Shown here: one piece after another, positions 41,963 through 50,758 of the stretch | How positions within the stretch are numbered: the stretch's first letter is position 1 | Layout: each line of letters opens with the position of its first letter | Assembly: GCF_017377775.1 (NCBI RefSeq) | Contig: NZ_JAFVLN010000023.1 | Span: 1-64,000 of the forward strand | Origin: Streptomyces sp. VRA16 Mangrove soil | GTDB lineage: Bacteria; Actinomycetota; Actinomycetes; Streptomycetales; Streptomycetaceae | Reading direction: 5' to 3' | DNA length: 64,000 bases | The notes under the pieces: model-generated | The model's input: only the letters and a program-made list of their open reading frames with translations | Told to the model about the DNA's origin: nothing | Database searches by the model: none | Position numbers and translations under genes: made by a program

Positions 41963-42391
41963 ATGGGAACCTGGGACACTGGCCCCTTCGACAACGACAC
42001 GGCCGCGGACTTCGCCAACGCTCTCGACGCCGCCAGGCCCGAGGAGCGCGCGGCACTGATTCGTGGCGTTCTCACGCGCACCGTCGATGCCGTCGGCTGG
42101 CTCACCGGAGGAGAAGAAGCGGTGGCCGCAGCCGCGTTGATTGCGGCGCAGTGCCCTGGCGGCGAGCCGATCGACACACCCTGCGGCCCTGAAGAACCCC
42201 TGCCCGTCTTCCCTGACGATCTTCGGACGCTCGCGGATGAGGCCCTCGCCCGCGTCATCAGCGAGGAGGCCGGGCCAGCCTCGAACTGGGTCGACCCGGC
42301 AGATTGGAAGCAATGGCGAGCCAACCTCACCCGTGTTCGCACGGTCCTTGCCCCGCCAACACCGTCGATCCCGCTGTTCGATGTCGAGTAG
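41963..42391 (+). CDS. DUF4259 family protein
   Basis: 142 residues from ATG 41963 with GAGGAG 7 nt upstream. The N-terminus, GTWDTGPFDNDTAADFANAL, is diagnostic for DUF4259, short proteins that open with this motif in many bacteria. No known activity; some lie next to toxin/immunity or phage genes. Alone on the + strand within a patchwork region. Confidence 0.85.
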   Translation: MGTWDTGPFDNDTAADFANALDAARPEERAALIRGVLTRTVDAVGWLTGGEEAVAAAALIAAQCPGGEPIDTPCGPEEPLPVFPDDLRTLADEALARVISEEAGPASNWVDPADWKQWRANLTRVRTVLAPPTPSIPLFDVE

Positions 42392-42531
42392 TGACATAGC
42401 GTCTCCCCTGCCACAAAACCTGAGCCAGACCCATGGCGCGTGAATAGAGCCGGCCAGGCATGCGGTGGGACGGGGGAAGTGCCGACGCCCGCCGACAACG
42501 AGGACGACGGGCAGGCCGGCGGACGCTGTCT

Positions 42532-42828
42532 TCAGCCCGCGTCTGGCAGCTGCTCATCCCCGGGCAGGGGTGGTACCTCCTGGAGTCCGGCCGCATTCCT
42601 CGCCTCTCGCCGGGGGTTATTCACCAGCCTCTGGACCGTCTGCGGCCGTAACCCCAGTCGCCGCGCCATCGCCTCGACCTGCATCCCGCGGTCGTGCGCC
42701 GCCTTCAGCGCCAGGTTCCGGCGCAGGATCAGCCGAGCCCTCGCCGTCCTGCCCGCCACCCACCGCTCCAACGCCGCCGCCTGCCACAACTGAGCCTGGC
42801 CGGATAACTGGTTCCACCTGTCCTTCAC
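42532..42828 (-). CDS. Small helix-turn-helix protein
   Basis: 98 residues from GTG 42828. The centre, RLILRRNLALKAAHDRGMQV and EAMARRLGLRPQTVQRLVNN, is an HTH with a clear recognition helix, preceded by QAQLWQAAALERWVAG. Possibly a resolvase-like or phage-type DNA-binding protein. Family not identified. In a region with other mobile-element traces. Confidence 0.55.
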   Translation of the reverse strand: MKDRWNQLSGQAQLWQAAALERWVAGRTARARLILRRNLALKAAHDRGMQVEAMARRLGLRPQTVQRLVNNPRREARNAAGLQEVPPLPGDEQLPDAG

Positions 42829-42963
42829 GACGCCCCCAGTGGTGAGAAACCATCAGTTGAGCGTTCACCGTCAGGTGGAAGGCCGGCTGCCGCAAGGGCG
42901 TAGAACGGCGCACGACAGCGCCCCCGCTACCGCGAGAGGCGGAAGCAGGGGCGCGGAGGTGGG

Positions 42964-43485
42964 TCAGGCGGCCTCCTGTCCCAGCTGCAGCGAGCCTTCA
43001 CCACCCAGCCGGCGATGCAGATACCGCAACCCCTGCACCGTCACCCGCAGCTGCTTCGACAACACCTGCTCCTTCGTCCGCGGATGCGCGTACGACGTCT
43101 GCCGCTCCACCAGGCGCGCGGCATGCTTCGCATACGACACGCCATTGTTCCCGCAGCGCGAAGTCGCCCTCGGTCGAAGCCAGAACATCCCAGGCCTGCG
43201 CCGATGGCTCCAACTCCGCGACGCGAGCCTCCAGTTTCTTGTTCTCCCGCACCTTGCCCAGCAGGTGAACCAGCGCCTCCTCATAATCCTGAGGGAGGGC
43301 GGGGGTCTGGTGCACCTCGGCCTCGCGGGTTTCACGGCGAAGTACACGAGGGCCGACCGAATCTCCTGCTTGCGGGAGTCGCCCCTCATCGCCGTCAGGT
43401 ACGCGGCATAGCGGGAGAGATCGAGGTCAGCGACGCTGCGATTCTGGCCGCGCGCGTTCCTCAAAGTCGGGCTGTGCCTGGTCAA
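42964..43485 (-). pseudogene. Decayed phage antirepressor gene
   Basis: Three pieces in alternate frames form one protein. First (43485 to ~43335): DLDLSRYAAYLTAMRGDSRK, QEIRSALVYFAVK, the end of a BRO-N-like/ANT domain. A one-base loss near 43328 moves the frame to EALVHLLGKVRENKKLEARV, AELEPSAQAWDVLASTEGDF (42998-43315). Then a gap removes most of the KilA-C domain and the last piece resumes in the first frame: EHPRTKE-like SYAHPRTKEQVLSKQLRVTV and QGLRYLHRRLGGE. The N-terminus is also missing. Not functional; it signals past prophage or plasmid DNA. Confidence 0.75.
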
Positions 43486-43898
43486 CCTGCCTTTGTCGTC
43501 CCGCCCAGGGGAGTTCGGCGCGACGACAGTTTGCGATGGCTGATCCGCCAGCCGTCAGAGGTGCGAACGACGGTGTCGTCATAGGAGACGGAACCGCAGG
43601 AGCCATCCGCCTTGATACCCAGCCCCTTGGAACGGACCTGTACCTGGCCGTCCGTCGACGCCGTGACGACGACGTTGGTCACGTGATGCGCGACAGGGTT
43701 GGCCCCTCCCAGCGCCCATGCCGCTTCTCGGACGGCCGCCACCCCCGATAGCGGTTCCTGGCCGAAGTCGGTGAGGTCGTAGACCACATCGGCGGTGAAC
43801 AACTCCTCGAACCGGTCAAGGTTTCCGTTGTCAACGAGATGACCATGCAGCGAGATCAGTTCGATGATGGCCAAGCGATCTTCAAGAGCGAGCGACAC
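43482..43898 (-). CDS. SnoaL-like/NTF2 superfamily protein
   Basis: 138 residues from GTG 43898. LALEDRLAIIELISLHGHLV, NLDRFEELFTADVVYDLTDF and VAHHVTNVVVTASTDGQVQV followed by DDTVVRTSDGWRISHRKLSS show the cone-shaped NTF2 fold used by ester cyclases and small isomerases or hydratases. Active residues cannot be assigned with certainty. Its end overlaps the antirepressor pseudogene by 4 nt. Confidence 0.83.
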   Translation of the reverse strand: MSLALEDRLAIIELISLHGHLVDNGNLDRFEELFTADVVYDLTDFGQEPLSGVAAVREAAWALGGANPVAHHVTNVVVTASTDGQVQVRSKGLGIKADGSCGSVSYDDTVVRTSDGWRISHRKLSSRRTPLGGTTKAG

Positions 43899-44109
43899 AC
43901 GTGTCCTCTCCGACCCGGCGTGGAAGGCACCGGGCCAAGAATCGATCCGACGTCAGCACGGCACCACACCGCTCAATGAATTGGGCCGCAGCCGGCAAGA
44001 GCAGGCCCCTTGCACGGCGCGATCGTCTCCTACCGGCGGTCAGCCTGCCACCGACTTGTCTGACTGCGCCCTGGCCCGTCAGAGGAAGCACGACTTACGG
44101 GACAGGCCC

Positions 44110-44115
44110 TAGGCT
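44110..44115 (+). promoter_or_regulatory. -10 box of a leaderless gene
   Basis: TAGGCT lies exactly 8 nt before ATG 44124, and there is no ribosome site. The paralogous gene at 45142 has TATCGT at the same 8-nt distance, which supports leaderless transcription in both. Confidence 0.55.
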
Positions 44116-44123
44116 GACCTCCC

Positions 44124-45062
44124 ATGTGGCCAGGAGAGCAGGGTCCGGGGGACGGCACACACCCTCCGCAGGACCGCGCGTCGAACCCGTACCTCCAGCC
44201 GGGGTACCACCAGCAGCAGCCGTGGAACTCACCCACGCAGCCGGGCAGTTCGCCGCCTCCGCCGTCTCCGGGGCGCGGTCGTCGCACGGCCGTGGTGGCG
44301 GTCGCGGCGGGGGCGGCCGTGGTGGTCGCCGCGTGTGTCACCGGCGTCCTGCTGATCGGCCGCGACGGCGGCGACGATCCGGCGCCCGGCCCCACCGGGT
44401 CCGGCCGCAGCACCCGGGCGTCGCCCACCGAGTCCGGCGATCCGCGCCGGGGCGGCGGGGTGAAGGCCACGGTCAAGGGCTGGAAGCCGGTGGTGAATCC
44501 GAACGCCGGTGTCGCCTTCGACGTGCCGGCGCAGTGGGCGCTCAAGTCCGAGGACTGGGTCACCTCCGTCGGTGACCCGAAGCACCCCGACAGCGACGCC
44601 CTCCTCATCGGCATGCGGGCTCCCGCGTTCCTGAAGGAGAAGTGGTGCTCGGCCGACTCGGACCGGGACGGCACGAAGGACGACTGGCCGCTGGGGTTCG
44701 CCGGCAGCCGGGGCGGCAACGGAGCGCGGACACCTCAGGAGGCCGCCCGCAGGGACGCCGCCGACTGGGTCTACGGCATGTACGCCCAGCGGCGCGATCA
44801 GGTGCACTCCGACGCGAGCCGGTCCTACACGACGGCGTCCGGCCTCACCGGGACGCTGGCGTCCGCCTCCTCCGACGGCGTGGCGAAGAAGGACCGTTGC
44901 ACGACCGAGGGGAAGGCGACGACGTTCTCGTTCCAGAACCCGGACGGCGACATCCTGTCGTGGTCGTTCGTCGGCCCCGCCGGGGTGAAGGACGAGGTTC
45001 CGGATGCGACGATCCGCCGCATTCTGGCCACCATGCGGCTCGTCGACACCCAGGACTCCTGA
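44124..45062 (+). CDS. Membrane-anchored proline/glutamine-rich protein, paralog 1
   Basis: 312 residues. A cytosolic Pro/Gln/Gly-rich N-terminus (WPGEQGPGDGTHPPQ), one membrane helix (RRTAVVAVAAGAAVVVAACV to about residue 78), then an extracytoplasmic domain: VKGWKPVVNPNAGVAFDVPA, AFLKEKWCSADSDRDGTKDD, TTASGLTGTLASASSDGVAK, DGDILSWSFVGPAGVKDE. Two cysteines of the outer part probably pair. It shares layout and motifs with the next gene, a tandem duplicate. Function unknown; may be a cell-envelope factor similar to Streptomyces hypothetical proteins with a PsbP-like external fold. Confidence 0.82.
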   Translation: MWPGEQGPGDGTHPPQDRASNPYLQPGYHQQQPWNSPTQPGSSPPPPSPGRGRRTAVVAVAAGAAVVVAACVTGVLLIGRDGGDDPAPGPTGSGRSTRASPTESGDPRRGGGVKATVKGWKPVVNPNAGVAFDVPAQWALKSEDWVTSVGDPKHPDSDALLIGMRAPAFLKEKWCSADSDRDGTKDDWPLGFAGSRGGNGARTPQEAARRDAADWVYGMYAQRRDQVHSDASRSYTTASGLTGTLASASSDGVAKKDRCTTEGKATTFSFQNPDGDILSWSFVGPAGVKDEVPDATIRRILATMRLVDTQDS

Positions 45063-45127
45063 GCGCCGCGCGGGCAACCGTTGCACGTCCGGTACAGGGC
45101 GGCGGCCTCACCGTCCTCAGGAACCTC

Positions 45128-45133
45128 TATCGT
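45128..45133 (+). promoter_or_regulatory. -10 box of a leaderless gene
   Basis: TATCGT 8 nt before ATG 45142, matching the spacing of the box before its paralog; no Shine-Dalgarno sequence is present. Confidence 0.55.
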
Positions 45134-45141
45134 TTACGGCC

Positions 45142-46200
45142 ATGTGGCCAGGACAGCAGCCGCCCGGGGGCGAGCAGAACCCGCAGGACGCGAACAACCC
45201 GCACCAGCCGGCACAACAGCCGGCGCCCAACCCGTACCAGCAGCCGGGCTATCAGCAGCCCAACCCCTATCAGCAACAGGGGTACCAGCAGCCGAACCCG
45301 TACCAGCAGCAGCCGAGTTGGAACGCGCCGACGACCCCGCTCGGCGGCCCTCAGCCCTCCGGGCCCGAGGGCTCCGGCGGCGGCGGTGGCGGCAACACGA
45401 CGAAGTGGGTCGCGATCGGCGCGGCCGTCGCCGTGGTCGTCGCCGCGGGCGTGACCGGTTTCCTGGTGCTCGGCGGTGACAAGGACGACGACGCGAAGGG
45501 CGGCGACAGCACGCCCAGCGCCTCGCAGTCCGCGGGCAAGGCGCCGAGCGCGAGCGCGTCGGAGACCTCCAACCCGCGGGACGGCAGCGGTTCGGTGCAG
45601 CCGACCGTGTCCGGCTGGAAGGTGGTCGTGAACCCCAAGCGCGGCGTCGCCTTCGACGTGCCGTCGGACTGGGAGGTCGGCTCCGACTCGCAGATGATCG
45701 GCTTCGAGGACGTCACCGGCAAGAAGTCCACGCCGCTGATCCTGATGTCCGCGCCCGCCTTCTACAAGTCCAAGTGGTGCGGCGACGACGAGGACAAGGA
45801 CGGCACGACCGACTACCGCAGCCTGGCCGCCGTCGGCACCAAGGGCGCACAGGGCGCCAAGGACACCGACCAGGTGGCCGTGAACCAGGTCGGCTGGTGG
45901 GTGTTCGGCGCGTTCACCCAGCCGGACAAGAAGAGCCTGACCGTCGACAAGAAGGCCGAGAAGTTCACGACGGCCTCCGGCATCGAGGGCAGCGTCGCCT
46001 GGGCGCGCTCCAAGAACACCCCGCAGAAGGGGAAGTGCGCGAGCGACGGCCGGGCCATCACCTTCGGGTTCCAGCAGGCGGACGGCGACTACGCGGCATG
46101 GAGCCTGTACGCCGCGACCGGCGTCAAGGGTGCGGTCTCCGACAAGACGATCATGAAGATCCTCAGCACGGTGCGGCTGTACGACGCGAACGAGTCGTGA
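45142..46200 (+). CDS. Membrane-anchored proline/glutamine-rich protein, paralog 2
   Basis: 352 residues. The N-terminus has NPYQQPGYQQ-type repeats, then Gly-rich spacer and a helix (TKWVAIGAAVAVVVAAGVTG). Outer domain parallels the previous protein: VSGWKVVVNPKRGVAFDVPS, AFYKSKWCGDDEDKDGTTDY, TTASGIEGSVAWARSKNTPQ, DGDYAAWSLYAATGVKGAVS. Slightly larger and less diverged repeats. Ends 6 nt before a strong terminator. Presumably anchored with the sensor-like domain outside; role unknown. Confidence 0.84.
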   Translation: MWPGQQPPGGEQNPQDANNPHQPAQQPAPNPYQQPGYQQPNPYQQQGYQQPNPYQQQPSWNAPTTPLGGPQPSGPEGSGGGGGGNTTKWVAIGAAVAVVVAAGVTGFLVLGGDKDDDAKGGDSTPSASQSAGKAPSASASETSNPRDGSGSVQPTVSGWKVVVNPKRGVAFDVPSDWEVGSDSQMIGFEDVTGKKSTPLILMSAPAFYKSKWCGDDEDKDGTTDYRSLAAVGTKGAQGAKDTDQVAVNQVGWWVFGAFTQPDKKSLTVDKKAEKFTTASGIEGSVAWARSKNTPQKGKCASDGRAITFGFQQADGDYAAWSLYAATGVKGAVSDKTIMKILSTVRLYDANES

Positions 46201-46205
46201 CGGCG

Positions 46206-46230
46206 GGCCGGGCGGCGCGGGCGCCCGGCC
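46206..46230. terminator. Terminator after the paralog pair
   Basis: GGCCGGGCG-(7 nt)-CGCCCGGCC, a perfect 9-bp GC stem 5 nt past the stop codon of the second paralog. Confidence 0.75.
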
Positions 46231-46311
46231 TCTGCCCGTGCCATCGGCTTGGCAGCGGCGGCACTGCACATCGGCTTGGCAGAAACGTCACTGACCAGGG
46301 ATAGTCCCCCA

Positions 46312-47682
46312 GTGACCACCTCAGCCGCCGCCTCGAAGAGCCCGCGCCGCCCCGCGTGGGCCGGGCGCAACTACACGCTGCTCGCCGCCTCCGCGTTCAT
46401 CACCGCGATCGGGGCGAACGGGGCGCTGATCGCGTCCGCGTTCGCCGTCCTGGAGGCGGGGGGCGACGGCGGCGACGTGGGTCTGGTGGCGGCGGCCCGC
46501 ACGCTGTTCCTCGTGGTCTTCCTGCTGATCGGCGGCGCCGTCGCCGACCGGCTGCCGCGCCACCATGTGATGGTCGCGGCCAACACCCTGAGCTTTCTCT
46601 CGCAGGGCGCCTTCGCGCTGCTCGTCCTCACCGGCGAGCCCCGGCTGTGGCAGATGATGGCGCTCAGCGCGCTCGGCGGCACGGGCCAGGCGTTCTTCAG
46701 TCCCGCGGCCGAAGGCATGCTGATGTCGTCGGTCACCGGGGAACAGGCCAGCCGGGCTTTCGCACTGTTCCGGATGGCGATGTCCGGTGCCGCGGTGGGC
46801 GGCGCCGCGCTCGGCGGCGCGCTGGTCGCGGCCTTCGGTCCGGGCTGGGTGCTCGCGGTGGACGCGGCCGCGTTCGCGGTGGCCGGCGCGCTGCGGTGCT
46901 TCCTCGACGTGAGCCACATCGCCCCGCGCGCCCCCGGCGGCGGGCTGCTCTCCGATCTGCGGGACGGCTGGCGGGAGTTCGTCTCGCGGCCCTGGCTGTG
47001 GGGCATCGTCGCGCAGTTCTCGGTGGTGGTCGCCGCGGTGGGCGCCGCCGAATCGGTCTTCGGTCCCCTCGTGGCGCGCGACGAGCTGGGCGGGGCCGGG
47101 CCGTGGGGCTTCGCGCTCGGCGCGTTCGGCGTCGGCACCATCCTCGGCGGCCTGCTGATGATGCGCTACAAGCCCAAGCGGCTCCTGTTCGCGGCGACGC
47201 TCTCGGTGTTCTTCCTCGCCCTGCCGTCGGCGGCCCTCGCGATCCCGCTGCCGCTGCCCGCGCTCGTGGGCGTGATGTTCGTCAGCGGCGTCATGATCGA
47301 GGTGTTCGGCGTCTCCTGGATCACCGCCCTGCACCAGGAGATCCCCGAGGAGAAGCTCTCCCGCGTCTCCGCCTACGACTGGTTCGGCTCGGTGGCCATG
47401 GTCCCCGTGGCCACCGCCCTCGCGGGCCCCGCCGAGTCGGCGTTCGGCCGCACGGCGTCCCTGTGGGGCTGCGCGGCGCTGGTCGTCCTGGCGACCGGCG
47501 CGGTGCTCTTCGTGCCCGACGTACGCAATCTGCGCCGCCGCGAGTCGACGGAGGTCGCCCTCGGCGCCGCGGCCCCGGGCCCCGGTCCGGACGAGTCGGC
47601 CGGAGTGACGGGGACGGTCTCGGCGGCCGTGGCGGGGGCGGACGCCGCACCGGTGCCACCCCGGCCCGCGGAACAGGACTGA
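46312..47682 (+). CDS. MFS transporter
   Basis: 456 residues from GTG 46312. About twelve helices; ITAIGANGALIASAFAVLEA, the motif-A loop AVADRLPRHHVMVAANTLSF and GTGQAFFSPAAEGMLMSSVT resemble actinobacterial drug exporters. The promoter may be TTGGCA (46276) and GATAGT (46300), spaced 18 nt, giving almost no leader. The repeat CATCGGCTTGGCAG occurs twice upstream (46243 and 46269). The C-terminal tail is Pro/Ala-rich. Substrate unknown. Confidence 0.87.
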   Translation: MTTSAAASKSPRRPAWAGRNYTLLAASAFITAIGANGALIASAFAVLEAGGDGGDVGLVAAARTLFLVVFLLIGGAVADRLPRHHVMVAANTLSFLSQGAFALLVLTGEPRLWQMMALSALGGTGQAFFSPAAEGMLMSSVTGEQASRAFALFRMAMSGAAVGGAALGGALVAAFGPGWVLAVDAAAFAVAGALRCFLDVSHIAPRAPGGGLLSDLRDGWREFVSRPWLWGIVAQFSVVVAAVGAAESVFGPLVARDELGGAGPWGFALGAFGVGTILGGLLMMRYKPKRLLFAATLSVFFLALPSAALAIPLPLPALVGVMFVSGVMIEVFGVSWITALHQEIPEEKLSRVSAYDWFGSVAMVPVATALAGPAESAFGRTASLWGCAALVVLATGAVLFVPDVRNLRRRESTEVALGAAAPGPGPDESAGVTGTVSAAVAGADAAPVPPRPAEQD

Positions 47683-47685
47683 CCC

Positions 47686-48570
47686 TCACCCCACGCTGAA
47701 CGAGCCCCCGGGCGGCTCCGGCGACGGCACCGCGTCCGCGTCCGTCACCACCGCGGCGTCCCCGATGAAGCGGCGCAGCGCCCGCCCGTGCTCGACACGG
47801 GCCGGGAACGCGTCGCGGGCCGTGCGGCGGGACAGTTCCTGCACGTCGAAGTCGGCCCGGGAGGCGAGCAGCACCGCGTTGCCGAAGCGCCGGCCGCGCA
47901 GCACGGCGGGCTCGGCGACCAGCGCGACATGGGCGAACACCGCGGAGAACGTGGCGAGTTGGGAGCGCAGGAAGGCGAACGGCGCGCCGTCGGCGAGGTT
48001 CGCCGCGTAGGTGCCGCCGTCGCGCAGCACCCGGTCCGCCTCGCGCGCGTACGCCACCGTGGTCAGATGGGCCGGGACCCGGGAGCCGCCGAACACGTCG
48101 GCGACCAGCACGTCCACGCTGTCCTCCGGCGCCGCCGCCAGCCACGCGCGCGCGTCCCCGCCGTGCACGGTGATGCCCGCGCCGCCGTCCGCCAGCGGCA
48201 GATGCTCGGCGACCAGGGCGCGCAGCCCGGTGTCGGCCTCGACGACGTCCTGCCGGGAGCCGGGCCGGGTGGCGGCGACGTAACGGGGCAGCGTGAGGGC
48301 GCCGCCCCCGAGGTGCAGCACATCAACCGGCCGCCCCTCGTCGCCGGCGCAGTCCAGTACGTGACCGAGGCGTCGCGCGTACTCGAACTCCAGGTACTCG
48401 GGGTCGTCCAGATCCACGTACGACTGGGGCGCCCCGTCCACCGTGAGCAGCCAGGCCCTGCGCCGGTCCACGTCGGGCAGCAGCTTGGCCGTGCCGTGGT
48501 CGACGGCGCGGGTGACGGGGACCGGGTCCAGTAGCGGCTCGGGTATCGGCTCGGGGTCGGATGCGTTCAC
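47686..48570 (-). CDS. Spermidine synthase-like methyltransferase-fold protein
   Basis: 294 residues from GTG 48570. TAKLLPDVDRRRAWLLTVDG, SYVDLDDPEYLEFEYARRLG, VLHLGGGALTLPRYVAATRP, DVVEADTGLRALVAEHLPLA and VLVADVFGGSRVPAHLTTVA match the spermidine synthase/SpeE-like fold lacking a clear aminopropyl-transfer aspartate pair; in actinomycetes these are often called fused or orphan SpeE-like proteins. It ends against the MFS gene. Confidence 0.85.
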   Translation of the reverse strand: MNASDPEPIPEPLLDPVPVTRAVDHGTAKLLPDVDRRRAWLLTVDGAPQSYVDLDDPEYLEFEYARRLGHVLDCAGDEGRPVDVLHLGGGALTLPRYVAATRPGSRQDVVEADTGLRALVAEHLPLADGGAGITVHGGDARAWLAAAPEDSVDVLVADVFGGSRVPAHLTTVAYAREADRVLRDGGTYAANLADGAPFAFLRSQLATFSAVFAHVALVAEPAVLRGRRFGNAVLLASRADFDVQELSRRTARDAFPARVEHGRALRRFIGDAAVVTDADAVPSPEPPGGSFSVG

Positions 48571-48643
48571 GCGCCCATTGTGCCGGGGTCCCGGCGGCCG
48601 GGTGGCCACGCGCACACGGTCCCGGCCGCTCCCGGCCGCCCCG

Positions 48644-49480
48644 TCACCACGTCCGCGCCACCTCCGCCGCGTGCGCGGCCGCCTGGGCGAAGCCGGCCCG
48701 GGCGGCGGGCGCCCGGCGGGCCGGGTCGAGGCCGTTGCGGCCGAAGGCGGTGCGGGCCGCCCGGTCCGGGGTGATGAGCGTGACACGGGCCCCGGCGTCG
48801 GCGAGCCGGGCCGCCTGGGTGCGGGCCGCGTGCAGCACGCCGCCGCCGGCCGCGATGGGCGCGATCACGACCACCCGGTCGTGCCCGGCGGCCAGGTGGG
48901 CGTTGGCCGGTGAGCGCGTCCCGCCGTCGATCCAGCGGGCGCCGTCGAGGGTGACGGGCGGCCACACGCCGGGCACGGCGCAGCTCGCGGCGACGGCGTC
49001 CACGAGTCCGACCCCGCACGCGCCCTCGAAGACGCGGAACTCCCCGGTGTGCGCCTGCACGGCGGTGACGAGCAGCCGCCGCTCGGGCCAGTCGTGCGAC
49101 AGGAGGCGGCCCGCGATGACCGCGCGCCGGGCCGCCTCGTCGGGGGTGCGGGCGGCGAGGGCCATCCGGCCGAGCTTGCGTCCGTAGGACTCGATGGTGC
49201 GCGAGGACAGCGCGGCGCGGGCGTACCGGAAGGTCGCCGCCGAGCCGAGGTGTCCGGTCAGCTCGCCCGCGGGAGCGGCGAGCTGACGCTCGTACAGCGT
49301 CGTCGGGGTGAGTTTCCCGGAGGTGAGCTGTGCGCCGACGACGGCGCCCGCCGAGGTGCCGATGACCGTGTCGGCGTCCCACAGGTCGGCGCCCGCCCCG
49401 GCGAGCCCGTGCAGGATTCCGGAGATCCAGCCGATGCCGGCGAGTCCGCCGCCGCCGAGTACGAGTGCCCTGTCCGCCAC
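48644..49480 (-). CDS. Patatin-like phospholipase
   Basis: 278 residues. Oxyanion loop VLGGGGLAGIGWISGILHGL, nucleophile elbow TVIGTSAGAVVGAQ (Ser in GTSAG) and the catalytic Asp in ARWIDGGTRSPANAH make up a complete patatin Ser/Asp dyad. No signal peptide, so probably cytosolic lipid acyl hydrolase. Starts with GTG 49480; stands alone after the tuf3 terminator. Confidence 0.9.
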   Translation of the reverse strand: MADRALVLGGGGLAGIGWISGILHGLAGAGADLWDADTVIGTSAGAVVGAQLTSGKLTPTTLYERQLAAPAGELTGHLGSAATFRYARAALSSRTIESYGRKLGRMALAARTPDEAARRAVIAGRLLSHDWPERRLLVTAVQAHTGEFRVFEGACGVGLVDAVAASCAVPGVWPPVTLDGARWIDGGTRSPANAHLAAGHDRVVVIAPIAAGGGVLHAARTQAARLADAGARVTLITPDRAARTAFGRNGLDPARRAPAARAGFAQAAAHAAEVARTW

Positions 49481-49530
49481 CGCGACCTCCCACGCCCGGC
49501 CCGTCCCCTGCCGGCGGACCGTGTGACGTA

Positions 49531-49572
49531 CGGGGGCGGGCCCGGGACACCACGGTCCCGGACCCGCCCCCG
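49531..49572. terminator. Strong terminator of tuf3
   Basis: CGGGGGCGGG (49531-49540) and CCGGGAC (49542-49548) pair with GTCCCGG (49555-49561) and CCCGCCCCCG (49563-49572) around a 6-nt loop: 17 bp with one mismatch. It begins 5 nt past the tuf3 stop. Confidence 0.85.
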
Positions 49573-49576
49573 CGGC

Positions 49577-50758
49577 TCACTCGACGGACGTCACCGTGCC
49601 CGCGCCGACGGTCCGCCCGCCCTCGCGGATCGCGAAGCCGAGGCCGGACTCCAGCGGCACGTCACGCCCCAGCTCGACCGTCATGGCGACGGTGTCGCCG
49701 GGCCGCGCGACGGCGACCTCGCCGAGGTCGATGTCACCGACGACGTCCGCGGTGCGCAGATAGAACTGTGGCCGGTAGCCGGTGGTGACGGGCGTGGCCC
49801 GTCCGCCCTCGGCCGCCGACAGGACGTACACCTGCGCGGTGAACCGCCGGGCGGGACGCACGCTGCCCGGCTCGGCGACGACGTGCCCGCGGCGCACCGC
49901 GTCGCGCGCGACGCCGCGCAGCAGCAGGGCGACGTTGTCCCCGGCCTGCGCCTCGTCCATCGGCTTGCCGAAGGTCTCGACGCCGGTGACGACGGTCTCC
50001 CCTTCCTTCAAGGCATCGGCTCCGTACACGCGCACCCGGTCGCCGACCCGGACGCGCCCGCGCTCCACGGCACCGGTGACGACGGTGCCGCGTCCGCTGA
50101 TCGTCATGACGTTCTCGACGGACAGCAGGAACGGCGCGTCCACGTACCGCTCGGGCATCGGGACGTACGTGTCCACGGCGTCGAGCAGCGCCTCGACGGC
50201 CGCCGTCCAACGGGGGTCGCCCTCAAGGGCCTTGAGCCCCGAGACCCGTACGACGGGCACGGAGTCGCCCCCGTAGCCGTGCGCGGAGAGCAGCTCGCGG
50301 ACCTCCAGCTCGACGAGGTCGGTGAGCTCCTCGTCCCCCGCGTCGGCCTTGTTGAGCGCGACGACGATGTGGTCGACGCCGACCTGCCGGGCGAGCAGCA
50401 CGTGCTCGGCGGTCTGCGGCATGATCCCGTCGAGCGCGGAGACGACGAGGATCGCCCCGTCGAGCTGGGCGGCGCCGGTGACCATGTTCTTGACGTAGTC
50501 GGCGTGGCCCGGCATGTCCACGTGCGCGTAGTGCCGGGTGTCGGTCTCGTACTCGACGTGCGCGATGTTGATGGTGATGCCGCGCTGCGCCTCCTCGGGC
50601 GCCTTGTCGATGCGGTCGAACGGGACGAACGTCCCCGTGCCGCGCTCGGCGAGGACCTTGGTGATGGCGGCGGTGAGGGTGGTCTTGCCGTGGTCGACGT
50701 GGCCCATGGTGCCGATGTTGAGGTGCGGCTTGGTGCGCACGTATGCCGTCTTGGGCAT
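49577..50758 (-). CDS. tuf3: Elongation factor Tu, divergent third copy (EF-Tu3)
   Basis: 393 residues. GTP-binding loops: GHVDHGKTTLTAAITKVLAE (G1), effector RGITINIAHVEYETDTRHYA, VDMPGHADYVKNMVTGAAQ (G3), ALNKADAGDEELTDLVELEV (G4). Domains 2 and 3 follow to residue 393. Compared with canonical EF-Tu, G3 has Met82 in place of Cys (DCPGH) and G4 reads NKAD. It is a lone gene, not in the rpsL-rpsG-fus operon, as expected for tuf3 of Streptomyces, which is a minor copy linked to starvation or resistance to EF-Tu-binding antibiotics. Confidence 0.92.
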   Translation of the reverse strand: MPKTAYVRTKPHLNIGTMGHVDHGKTTLTAAITKVLAERGTGTFVPFDRIDKAPEEAQRGITINIAHVEYETDTRHYAHVDMPGHADYVKNMVTGAAQLDGAILVVSALDGIMPQTAEHVLLARQVGVDHIVVALNKADAGDEELTDLVELEVRELLSAHGYGGDSVPVVRVSGLKALEGDPRWTAAVEALLDAVDTYVPMPERYVDAPFLLSVENVMTISGRGTVVTGAVERGRVRVGDRVRVYGADALKEGETVVTGVETFGKPMDEAQAGDNVALLLRGVARDAVRRGHVVAEPGSVRPARRFTAQVYVLSAAEGGRATPVTTGYRPQFYLRTADVVGDIDLGEVAVARPGDTVAMTVELGRDVPLESGLGFAIREGGRTVGAGTVTSVE

